64,000 nucleotides of DNA, from assembly GCA_020205615.1 (NCBI GenBank), contig CM035171.1, positions 122,640,893 through 122,704,892 on the forward strand, in the 5' to 3' direction. Position numbers and translations under genes: made by a program. The notes beneath the pieces are model-generated. The model did not search any database and was not told the DNA's origin. It saw only the letters and a program-made list of their open reading frames with translations. Below, piece after piece: positions 24,961-34,244 of the stretch (position 1 is the first letter of the stretch; each line of letters begins with the position of its first letter). Origin of the DNA: Panax quinquefolius. Taxonomy: Eukaryota > Streptophyta > Magnoliopsida > Apiales > Araliaceae.

Positions 24961-26691
24961 TATTAAATTGTGAAAATAATCATTTAAAGTGGATTACCGC
25001 ATGGCGGTGGAAATCCATTTGCGCTTCATATATTCTTTATTATACCGTTGGTTATTGATTTTACAGCTTGTATATTTTTGACCTATAGTGAAAAAGATGA
25101 TATGTGGTATCTATCTTCGCTTACGTGCAAAGATGAATTGTTAATTGATAGCCTTGACCCGTAGTGCAAAGATGGATGGTGTATGACATGATCATGACCA
25201 TCGGTGATACTAACGAATATCCTCGCCATAGTGCGGGGATGATTCGATGATGGGAACTATTTATTTAGCTGAGTCTCAGCGATTGGTTTTATAGTTGAAT
25301 ATCTTTGGCACGTAGTGCAAAGGTAGACAACTGATTGGTATGACCATTGTTATTACATTTGAATATCTTTAGCCTTTGGGGTAAGGATATTAAGTAAACG
25401 CTCTATTAAGCCTTTGTGGCAAGAAGGAATTGTTAATTCATATTATTATAAATATGAATTGTGAATTTAACTAACATCTTTGGTGGTTCAGGTGAAAACA
25501 AGTGATGAAGGTTCTAATTGTCTTGAGTATAACAAAGAACTGTTGATAAGTATTACAGAATAAAATATCAACGATGAACTTTTAATCTGAGGAGATAGTA
25601 GACATTATGTTCTACTCGACTCTTCTAATATGGATTGCTTTCTCACGCAACTATGGTTGAAATTAAAGTTTTTTCATCTACCATATGTTCTAAATCTACG
25701 ATTTATTATTGATGAAAGCTATTGATAATATAGTTATCTTTAGTTATGATATTCTTTATCGGGTTAATTGTGGCTTCACCCTTTTGCTTCACAATTCCTT
25801 TCGTAATAAGAGAATATATAATTTGGGATGAGTCGAGAACGGAGTGATGGTCCTGGATGATAGTGTTCGCTAAGTAGTCCTCACTATTCTCATTAAATAA
25901 AGTTACAATAAATGTAACGAGGACTCTCATTGAGAATGAATATTGTCTGAAGGCAATATCCCCGCTTAAAATCTCAATTATGTTGTGTCGTATTCTATAC
26001 GACATTACCGTGATAATTAAGTTTTTATTTGTATTTGTACCATGTATTTGGCGACTCAAAATTGGGTAATTTTGGGGGCGTCACAATTAGGTGACCAAAC
26101 CTCTCCTTAGACAGAACTTTCTAGACATTGCCAATAATGTTATCTAATAATATTATTCAGATAATATGAATTATTGCTTCGATAATAAAAAATACTGTGT
26201 AATGACAATTATTGAAACAACAACAATATAAAATATCAACGCAGCAATTATTAAATCAATAAAATACTGAACAGTAATTATTGTAACCATTATTGAGTAG
26301 TGCTTTCTTACGTAAGAATCAATAATTGGTGCAATACCGCAGCTAATGTGTTTTAACCACCAATTTAGTATTTTAACAAAGATTAATTGTAATAACTACG
26401 CCTGGCCATTTATAAATAACTTATATTTGTCGTTTTCTTCATCCAATCGCTTTCCGTTATGGGGCCCACAAAAGACTGCGCCGTCGTACGAATATTCCCC
26501 GATAAAAAGAATATTCCACGACCAAACGAATATTCTCCGACAACAATGAATATTTTATAGCCACTTGCATATTTTCTAAAATTTGCATATTTCACCCATA
26601 ACTTTAAACTTTTATCAATTTAACCATTTACTAAATAATAATTATAAGAAAAAATTGAATACTTTTATTTCATAAAATTCGGGGTCTTACA

Positions 26692-26745
26692 AAGCCGATC
26701 CTTCTCCTCGGCCGTGGGAATCAAACTGTTTATCCTCAGCTGAAA
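26692..26745 (-). pseudogene. 5' part of the Ulp1 linker exon, split from 14351
   Basis: On the minus strand a TTTTTCAG acceptor is followed by CTGAGGATAAAC and a frame reading LRINSLIPTAEEKDR. When the insertion and one AAGCC copy are removed it continues in frame into LDLGDFHFF at 14351. This ties the exons on both sides of the 12.3-kb element to one gene. Confidence 0.8.
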
Positions 26746-26759
26746 AATAATAAGTATAC

Positions 26760-27120
26760 TTTAGTATATCATCTAACAAACAATGTACAATTACATTGAA
26801 ATAAACAGTAAATAAGGAATCATAAAATATAATCAAGAACGAAATACATATATACAGTAACCAAATGTATAATAAGTAGTAACCAACTAAATGTATAAAT
26901 GTAACCAAATGTGTATATTCTAGTAACCAACAATAATGTCATTAGTAACTTTGAATGTAATCTAAATAAGAATCAGTATTTGAATATTCAAGTAACCAAA
27001 AATATTGTTATTATTAACATGCATATAAAATAATCAGTAACCAAACGTGTATATAAAGGTAACTAACTACTTTGTTGATAGTAAACTTCACATAATATTT
27101 TCATTTATCAAGTATATAAC
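26760..27120 (-). repeat. Minisatellite in Ulp1 intron
   Basis: CAGTAACCAAATGTATAATA and TAGTAACCAACAATAATGTC type units, minus orientation of the GGTTACTG family. Confidence 0.7.
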
Positions 27121-27129
27121 TAAAGGTAA

Positions 27130-27960
27130 AACAACATACCGTCTCTAATAAAAACTAATTCATTCAACTCATCAGAAAGCGGCTTCATTAACTCCTTCCA
27201 TCTCAATAAACGGACATCCGACGGATGCTCGCTATTGCATATATACCCCGACTTTTGAATGTCGAAATAGTTTCAAACATAAAAACTTGGAATACATACG
27301 AAGCCCATTCAACTTATACAGTTTGGTGTAATGATCCATGTAAAATCAGTATGTTGAAACACCATTCTTTCCTTTCCTATAACGCCTTCTTCAAAGCATT
27401 AGACAAAGAGTACTTTGTCATCTCAAAAGCAACTTTCCCCAAGGAAAACTACTAACATCGGCCAGAAACACAAAAAATTAACCATCGCCCCATCAACGTA
27501 ATTTTTAGAAAATGTGCAAATAATGAAATTAAAGACCAAAATATATCATGACATCTTAATAGCCTCGCCATCATCATCAAAACCGCCTTCCTATATATCC
27601 TACCTATACTACTACGTGTCACAAACTTCGCCAAAAAAACTTACTAATAAGCATATTCTCCATACCTTTATACGGAGTTATATCATCCTCACCTTTCCAT
27701 CTCAACCCATATATTATACAAAACTCGTGCAAACCGAACTCGACCCTTTTCTCTCCTAACAAAAACCACATTTCACCGCTATCCTCCGGTGAACCTCCTC
27801 ACAAGAGCGTGGTGAATAATAATCTGGAATACATTTGGTGCTCACCAAACTCGAGAAAATTCCCAAAACATGTTGCCTTAAATTTATCCAAATTGACTCT
27901 TATTCAATTTATTTGCAATGATCATCGGGGACTTCCGTCGCATTAATATATCACTTTTCC
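27130..27960 (-). pseudogene. DUF1985 domain exons of the Ulp1-like gene
   Basis: The minus strand from about 27900 reads KFKATCFGNFLEF, MYSRLLFTTLL, EMWFLLGEKRVEFGLHEF, CIIYGLRW, then later IYRKA and finally RWKELMKPLSDELNELVF near 27140-27200. The TCFGxFL ... WFLLGxKxxxFxLxEF ... ITGL pattern is that of DUF1985, the plant domain found N-terminal to Ulp1 in MULE-derived genes; here T-G-L is Y-G-L. Frames shift several times (near 27520 and 27460, for example). Confidence 0.75.
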
Positions 27961-28029
27961 TATTGAATTTTCCTGCTCCATTCCTCGTAATAAAGATCCC
28001 ATAACCGCAAGTAAACAAAATCGATTTAC

Positions 28030-29350
28030 AAAATTAACCAACCAATCATATGATAAGAACTAAAACAACATAGACAAGTAACCAATATAGATTTAGTCAT
28101 TAAACAAAAAACATCGTTAATCAATAACTAATCCAAAGATTAGACAAAGAACCAAGATAATATTACACAATATAATAGTTAGACAAAGAACTAATAAATC
28201 ATTGGGACAAGAATCAAGACAAAGATTATACAAAGAAATGAAGATGTCAGAAAAGGTAACTATATGTAAATCGGTTTACTTATTAATCTTGCTTGGTTAT
28301 CTTCATGCAACATATTGGTTATCGTCTTCAATACATTGGTTACCAACCATGTGCTTACCAATCATTAGTCGAAATATTATGCAAAGAACTAAAACAAAGA
28401 TTAATCAAGAACCCATTCAAAGATTATACAAAGAACAATACAACTTTTAGACAATATATTGGTTAGATAGAAACAAAAACATCATTAGACAAAGAACCAA
28501 GACATCATAAAAACAAGAACCAAGACATCATTAGACAAGAAAAAAGACACACATAATACAAAGAACCAAGACAAAGATTACACAATATAATAGTTAGACA
28601 AAGAACCAATAAATCATTAGACAAAGAACCAAGACAACATTATACAAGAAATGAAAGAAGTTGCGAAGAAGGTAACTAATGTAAATTGGTTACTTATTAA
28701 TGTTGTCTTGGTTACCTTCATCGCAACATGTTGGTTATCTTTCTAATACATTGGTTACCAACCATGTGCTTACCAATCATTAGTCGAAATATTATGCAAA
28801 GAACTAAAACAAAGATTAATCAAGAACCCATTCAAAGATTATACAATGAACTAATACAACTTTAGACAATATATTGGTTGAGGACAAAGAACTAAAACAT
28901 CATTAGACAAAGAACGAAGACATCATTAGACAATAAGAAACAAGACACACATAATACAAATAACGAAGACAAAGATTAGACAAAGAACCAAAACATCATA
29001 AAGACAATAACCAAGACATCATTAGAAGCGAAGAATCAAGACACTTCGTAAAGACAAAGAACCAAGACATCATTAGACAGTAATCAAGACATCATAAGAC
29101 AGTGACCAATACATCATTAGACAGTAACCAAGACACTCATAAGACAGTAACCAAGACATCATTGAAGACAAAGAACTAAGACATCATAAGACAAAGACCC
29201 AAGTCGGTTTTGGTTACCTTCACGCAACACGGTGGTTATTGTTTCAATGCATTGTTACCAATCATGTGGTTACCAAGCATTAATCATTAATATTACGCAA
29301 GAACCAATTAAGCATTATACAATAACCAATTAAGCATTATACAAGAAACA
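28030..29350 (-). repeat. Minisatellite, right subterminal array (22-23 bp unit)
   Basis: Regular units such as ACATCATTAGACAGTAACCA then AG, with many ACAAAGAACCAAG variants, best ordered between 28450 and 29200. The complement, GGTTACTGTCTAATGATGTC, matches the left-array unit GGTTACTGACTAATGATGAC. The array is thus the mirror image of 2050-3330. Three copies of the 150-bp module also seen at 4495-4640 interrupt it. Confidence 0.85.
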
Positions 29351-29379
29351 ATAATAATATTTAAATTAACACACCTTTA

Positions 29380-29720
29380 AAATTCGCTTGAGTTGGAATT
29401 ATCTTCCGGATAAGCACTGAGCTTCATTCTTAATAGGACATCAAAATCGAATCTAATCAGACTTCGTAATGTTTGATATCACTATGTATCACCAAACTAC
29501 TATCATTCTTACTCGATTTATTACCTACATCTTTCCCTTTCCTTCCCCTTTCCTTCCCTTGCTTCTCCACAACAAACTTCTTCAAGTTCTTAATGTAATC
29601 ACCCTACACGATCCTTTTCCTCTTTCCATCCTTCTTACTCAGATCATTCCTCAGATCAACCATTCTATACAAAACATAAAAATAACACAAACCAAAACAA
29701 TGAATACTCCATTCTGTTAG
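29380..29720 (-). pseudogene. Basic N-terminal exon of the Ulp1-like gene
   Basis: On the minus strand the stretch 29690-29470 is rich in Lys/Arg/Glu codons (KDGKRKRIV, KGKERGRERKDVGNKSSKND). First exons of MULE Ulp1 genes are usually of this basic, low-complexity kind. No clear start codon is proposed. 29760-30170, with CAACGACAATG-type repeats, is the 5' flank. Confidence 0.4.
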
Positions 29721-30323
29721 TAAACTACTTTAATATATAATACATTAAACTTAATAAGAAAATACTCACTTGAAGCAATAATAAACACTAGAGTCGATCA
29801 ATGGAGAAGAATAACGAGTAACAACGACAATGAAACCGAACGAGTATTAAAGCAACAACGACAACGATAACGATGAACGAACCGCAGTAACGAGTAACAA
29901 CGACAATGACGAACAACTCAACGAGTATGCCGAACAACTAAACAAATATGATAGAGATGAAGAACACACGAACACAGATGAACAACAATAACCGAAAACA
30001 AGAGTTTTTAACTCCGATTACGCTTAATCGCGACGAGAGGAGAACGAGGGTTTCAAAGATGCAAAAGGGTTTGGTAACTGCAGAGTCCCGTACAAATGAT
30101 AGGCGGTTATCACGCGATTCAAAAAAAACAACTTTTTGCCATGTCAGCCCATTAATATTTATCCCTTAAATTAAGGACTCTTAATTATATTAGTATTGTA
30201 AATATATATGATGAAATGTCATATTTTTGTAATTATTTTATTAGTGTATGATTTTTGTAATTACTTTTATAAATATATTATAATATGTAATTGTTCCAAA
30301 GCAGAAATAGTTGGAGAATTGAC

Positions 30324-30776
30324 TAGGAGTGAGCAAAAATCGGTTAAAACCGAACTACCGAACCGAACCGAACCATTTTAACCGAATTATTTCGGTTTTC
30401 GGTTTTTTTTTGGAATTTCGGTTATATCCTAATTATTATTCAATATTTAGTTTCGGTTCCGTTTTCAAAAAGCATCTATTCGTATCCTAATAACCTAATT
30501 GTAATATTTTAAAAAAAATAATTATTAATTATTAATTATTTTGCCCGATTTTTTTTAATGTTTATGTTGGATGTTGCTTCATGCTTAATTTTAATCAAAT
30601 GTCTATTCGGTTATTATCCTAATTACCAATTGTGCATTCGGTAATTCGATATTCGATAATTCTGTTAGTTCTAAAATTCTGTTAAGCATTTCGGATAGTT
30701 GTTTTGTCGATATTTCGGTTTTCGATTATAACCGAATAGACATTTCGGTTCGGTTATAACCGAATGCTCACCCCTA
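30324..30776. mobile_element. hAT-like MITE (453 bp), TSD GAATTGAC
   Basis: Ends TAGGAGTGAGCAAAAATCGG and the inverted GCTCACCCCTA. It is flanked by perfect 8-bp duplications GAATTGAC at 30316-30323 and 30777-30784. The interior is full of CGGTTTTAACCGAA and CGGTTATAACCG palindromes. Eight-bp duplications and GGGGTG-type ends point to the hAT superfamily. No coding capacity. Confidence 0.92.
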
Positions 30777-30784
30777 GAATTGAC

Positions 30785-31642
30785 ACATAAAAATATGTTA
30801 CAAAAAAATGCAGTTTTGAAAAATTAGCGCATAATTAAAAGATATAATAGGAAGTTTAAGCATAAATTATTTTATTTCGAAATCCTGTCGGCAAAGGTAG
30901 TCCTAAAAACTGCAGCTACATTGGAATTTACTAGTTATAGAAACCAAATCAATCACATTTATCTTTTCTATTGACATTTTTTTATATACAATCTCTACTT
31001 AGCATTACAAAAACGAAGCCCCAAAAGTAAAGTTGTAAACGAGTCATTAGCAAGTTGTATGTTACACAATCCAAATTTGTGTAACATACGACTTGCGAAT
31101 GACTCACATGACAAGTCAATTTTTGAGTTTCGGTACTACTTGTAGCAAAAATTGAACGACTCATCCGATATTAATTCATCATCAATGAACGTGTAGATTG
31201 GTACAATAAACATATTTAATCATCTTCTCATCCAAAAAAATATAACGTTCATGGTCTAACATACTCCTAAAATGACTTATATTAAGGAACAAAAATATTT
31301 TTTTAAAACAACTTATATTAAAGAATGGAGGTAGTACTTATTAACATCTTAAGTAAAATTCATATAAAATATCTCAACAAAATTGACAAGTCGAAACATT
31401 TCTCTCCCCTAACATCCAAACAATATTAAAAAAATCTAGCTAATTCATGATCACTTCAAAAAAAATATTGAGTTGTTAAGGTTTTGCTACAAATATATTT
31501 AATCCAATCCAAATCTTTGGTGGTACCACATAATAATCCAATTAAAAGAGTACTCCTATGCAACTCGATTTTTCAACAAACCAGTTGTAAGTATATTAAT
31601 TAATTAATTTACGAATATTGCGGTACTACCGGTGATGACGAT
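30785..31642. other. Intergenic AT-rich stretch
   Basis: No gene recognised. 31018-31110 holds an imperfect inverted pair (AAGTTGTATGTTACACAA and TTGTGTAACATACGACTTG; each arm about 25 bp). 31255-31340 resembles part of a Stowaway MITE (CTCCTAAAATGACTTATATT ... GGAGGTAGTAC). Confidence 0.5.
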
Positions 31643-32893
31643 TAGGAGTGAGTAAAAAACGGATAAAACCGAATTATCGAACCGAACTGAATTATTTTAA
31701 TCGAATTATTTTGATTTTTTTAGAATTTCGGTTATATCCAAATTATTATTCAATATTCAATATTCGATTTCGGTTTTAAAAAACAAGTTATTCGAATACC
31801 TGGATAACCGAATTTTAATACTTCAAAAATTAAATTTATAATATTATTTATAACTTATATTCTATCAGTAATTCAGTAAGTTTTGTTTTACGTATTTCTA
31901 AGTTTTCTCCCCTTTTGCTTACCCTCGCCGCCACTCGCCAGAACCAGATCTGAGATCTCAAATTCTCGATTCCTCACTCCTCAGCCTCTTGCTCTATCGA
32001 TCGACTCTCGACAGTCTCAACTCTCAATCTCCGGCGCGGCCTCCACCTCTCCCCGTCTCAGTCTCCGGCGCGGCCTCCGCCTCTCATCTCGACCCTGGGC
32101 CTCACTAACTCACTGGTCACTGTCTGTCTCTTCTCTTCGGCCTTCGCGCCTCTCGTCCTCGCCGAGTCGCCGAGTCGCCGTCTCACTGAGTCACTGTCTA
32201 TATAAATCTAAGTCTCTAAGAACTTGGTATGTTCTCTGTCTCTGTCCCTAATTTCTTACCCTGAATCTGATGGCATAATTTTGGTGGTGCTTTTTTCCTT
32301 CTATGGTTTTTGTCTGCATTTTAATTCACGTTTGTTGTGATTTTTGAGTGGAAGAATGAAATGAGTAAAGAAAAGTTCAAGTGAGCTGAGTCGGTCTGAC
32401 AGGCAGCAAGTAAACTGGGTACGGAGGATTAGGCGGATAAGGGATATGTTGTTGTTGATGAAGTGGAGGGTGATACACTGGACTGGATAGTAAGATGAGA
32501 TTGGCAATGGGCATGTGGGGTATGGTGATATGTAATGGCCACCTGAATGAATGTATTGGACTTCTTGATGATGTAAGTTTTGCTCTGCCGCTTGAGGCAA
32601 CTGATGTCCAGAAAATAAAATAAGTCGATATTTAAGCCATTTGTCTTTTTACATGAACGGCTTGGTCTTGATTGACTGTTAAGTGTTAACTTAAGCGTAA
32701 TCTGTTGCTTTATTCTTAATTTTAATTTTGAGCACATGTTCGGTTATTATCCGAATTAACGAATTGTATATTCGGTAATTCGGTTAGTTTCAAATTTCGA
32801 TTTGTGGTTCGGATAGTAGAATTATCAATAATTCGGTTTTCGGTTATAACCGAATAGCCATTTCGGTTCGGTTATAACCGAATGATCACCCTA
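31643..32893. mobile_element. hAT-like non-autonomous element (1251 bp), TSD ATGACGAT
   Basis: Ends TAGGAGTGAGTAAAAAACGG and the inverted GATCACCCTA, with perfect 8-bp duplications ATGACGAT at 31635-31642 and 32894-32901. The ~180-bp left and ~150-bp right borders carry the same CGGTTATAACCGAA palindromes as the MITE at 30324. The interior differs: a pyrimidine- and CG-rich block (31900-32200) and a captured PB1-protein fragment. Confidence 0.92.
32395..32610 (-). pseudogene. PB1-domain protein C-terminal fragment captured in hAT-like element
   Basis: The minus strand reads AAEQNLHHQEVQYIHSGGHY, then ISPYPTCPLPISSYYPV, and in a shifted frame HQQQHIPYPPNPPYPVYLLP ending near a stop at about 32398. 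Plant PB1-domain proteins have a C-terminal region with the order VQYIHxGxHYI, PISSYYPVY, QQQ, YPVYYVP. The PB1 domain itself is absent. The assignment rests on this low-complexity but ordered pattern. Confidence 0.65.
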
Positions 32894-32901
32894 ATGACGA
32901 T

Positions 32902-34083
32902 GATGTCATTATGGAGATTGAAAGTCCAATAAGTGCACATCACGACCCATGTATAGAGAATACTCCATAAAGGAGACCGCCTATTCTAAGAAGATGCACA
33001 TTACTTAGGGCCTGCCCCGTCTTCTGAAACTTTTAGGTCAGAAGAAGCCTATTCATTTTCTTCCTCTCATCTCCTATTTAGATCTAGTTTTAAATATTTT
33101 GCTCTATAATAGTATAATGGAGTAGGAAAAAAGATCGGACTGTTCTCCGACACCCCTACCCTTTCGATAATAACCAATTTGATTTTTCATTGTAATTGAT
33201 TATTTGATTATTGAAGTTTGGTGGTTATCAAAGTTGGGTGTAAATCTGCACACCCTTAGAGATCCAAATAAATTTATTCTTTGTTTTTTTCATATATAGG
33301 ATCAGAGGCGGAACTGGGGCCGGGGCATCTCACCCCTGTGATGGAGGCCGTCCAGTGGAACAGGGGTGGGGGCGGTGGGGGCAGCGTGCATGTGTGCTCC
33401 TCGGCCGTCAGATCTCGACTCCTAGGGGGAGGCCATTCCAGTGGAACAGGAGCTGGGGTCATGGGGGCAGCCGGCAGGTGTCTCTATTTGTCTTCCGACT
33501 TTATCTTATCCGACTACAGAGTCTGCAACACATGTTTGTGATTCTCAGTTCAATTTTGGTAATCATATACATAAACAAATTGGTGTGATACTTTGTGTTA
33601 TTTGGATGTTGTAATTATACGAAGGATTAAGGACTGATTTCAAACTAAAATCTGGGTTTGTTCATGATTAATGAACTCTGAATTTTTTTGAAAGTAATTT
33701 GTGCCTATCTTATGTTTGCTAAAATGTTTTAATGGAAAGAGTTGATTAAAATAAAAGAATTGGTATATTATATAAAGGAAATATGATATATATAATTGAA
33801 TTATAATGTAATCTCAGTGTATGGATATTTGGGTCATGTATGCATATTAGAAAGTGTAAAAGTTCTGCCCGAGTAAAAGTGCTAAGCTCAGGGATTTGAT
33901 TTGATTTGCTTTATTTTTGGGTTTTTTCCAAAATTGAGTTCTTGGGTTTCTGAAATATTCTTCTGTTAGTTTAAGTCGAAGTAATTGTTATTCTATGGCA
34001 AGCTCTTTTTTCAAGACCCAGTTTTTCCTCTTAGTTTGTGAACTTATATCATCTTTATTATCAAAATTCCGCATCAAGGAATC
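32902..34083. other. Intergenic region with a GC-rich patch
   Basis: No gene recognised. 33300-33480 is unusually G-rich and contains two copies of CATTCCAGTGGAACAGG or CGTCCAGTGGAACAGG about 85 bp apart, so its short open frames on both strands are composition effects. The rest is AT-rich. Confidence 0.5.
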
Positions 34084-34244
34084 ATGTTGTCAAATTCCTC
34101 TGTTTTTTCAAACCCTCTGGAACCCAAATCTGATTCAACTGCTCAGAAATTTGACAACTTATCTGGGAATGGCCAGATTGAGGAAGTAGTAGTAGGGAAC
34201 TCAAAAGGGTTCATTGGGGTTTTGGAGGTTTACATACACCAAGA
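34084..34244 (+). pseudogene. C2-domain protein, 5' exon fragment
   Basis: From the ATG at 34084 the frame reads MLSNSSVFSNPLEPKSDSTA, then NGQIEEVVVGNSKGFIGVLE and VYIHQER. GFIGVLxVYIHQAR is the start of the C2 domain in plant Ca2+-dependent lipid-binding proteins related to Arabidopsis AT5G55530. The match ends at about 34242 where HQAR should continue into the calcium-binding loops; unrelated sequence follows. It may be a gene broken by insertion or a captured exon. Confidence 0.6.

Larger units (their letters stand above)
22767..26085 (+). mobile_element. Nested solo LTR (3319 bp), TSD ATTAG, carrying three host gene fragments
   Basis: Begins TGTGAGACCGAATTTTTATG, ends GGGGGCGTCACA, flanked by ATTAG at 22762-22766 and 26086-26090. 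The first ~110 bp and the part from about 24440 to 26085 match the family LTR in plus orientation. The middle ~1.55 kb (about 22875-24440) is foreign and contains coding pieces of an oligopeptide transporter, a hexose transporter and the VPS15 kinase, all on the plus strand. No retroelement interior is present. Confidence 0.88.
14352..26691 (-). mobile_element. Two-LTR retroelement with deleted interior (12.3 kb), TSD AAGCC
   Basis: Outer ends TGTAACGACCCC and GGGGTCTTACA, flanked by AAGCC at 14347-14351 and 26692-26696. Order on the minus strand: 5' LTR (26691-19052), PBS, a short interior (19051-18719), PPT, 3' LTR (18718-14352). Each LTR is about 4.3 kb once the nested solo LTR is discounted, while the interior is only about 333 bp with no usable gag or pol. 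It is therefore an internally deleted, non-autonomous derivative. It sits inside an exon of the Ulp1-like gene. Confidence 0.9.
19052..26691 (-). repeat. 5' LTR of the composite element, hosting a nested solo LTR
   Basis: 19052-22766 plus 26086-26691 form the LTR in minus orientation. A tandem duplication of about 300 bp is visible: 22308-22607 is repeated as 22637-22766 plus 26086-26270 (both with ATTAGGTGACCAAACCTCTC and ACATTGCCAATAATGTTATC). The second copy was then split by the plus-orientation solo LTR at 22767. The duplication junction near 22607-22637 carries GATAAAGTTTCATAATAAAA, which also occurs near 20740. Confidence 0.85.
11082..29720 (-). pseudogene. Ulp1-like (C48) cysteine protease gene of the MULE, split by a 12.3-kb insertion
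   Basis: Minus-strand multi-exon gene with the architecture seen in MULE-borne Ulp1 genes: a basic N-terminal exon (about 29690-29390), a DUF1985 domain (about 27960-27130), an acidic and coiled-coil linker (26745-26697 joined to 14351-13572), and a C-terminal Ulp1 catalytic domain spread over several exons (13545-11082). Ulp1 proteases cleave SUMO-type conjugates in the nucleus; whether this one is active is unknown. Its 3' neighbour is the convergent transposase. Introns contain the minus-oriented minisatellite. Several frame breaks (for example near 14150 and in the DUF1985 part) make it a pseudogene as written, though some may be consensus errors. Confidence 0.75.
1655..30295. mobile_element. 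Giant MULE with transposase and Ulp1-like gene, interrupted by two LTR insertions
   Basis: The ends share an imperfect terminal inverted repeat of about 60 bp: AGTAATTATAAAAAT from about 1670 on the left matches the complement of ATTTTTGTAATTACT at about 30250-30265, and a second ATAATTACAAAAAT block follows in both. Inside are a plus-strand MuDR-type transposase relic (3340-7125) and a minus-strand Ulp1-like protease gene (11082-29700) in convergent order. Removing the two LTR insertions (about 15 kb) leaves an element of roughly 13.5 kb. MULEs carrying Ulp1-like genes with DUF1985 are known in plants (the Kaonashi type of Arabidopsis). Exact ends and the 8-11 bp target duplication could not be fixed because the flanks are AT-rich. 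Confidence 0.65.

Noticed and set aside
31883..32251. 122-codon frame in the hAT-like element
   Set aside because: Ser/Leu/Arg-rich translation of a CTC-rich tract; a similar tract in the modules at 35880 and 37790 is not open in the same way, so it is not conserved as protein.
33281..33588. Overlapping open frames on both strands in the GC-rich patch
   Set aside because: Composition effect of a G-rich repeat; no recognisable domain.
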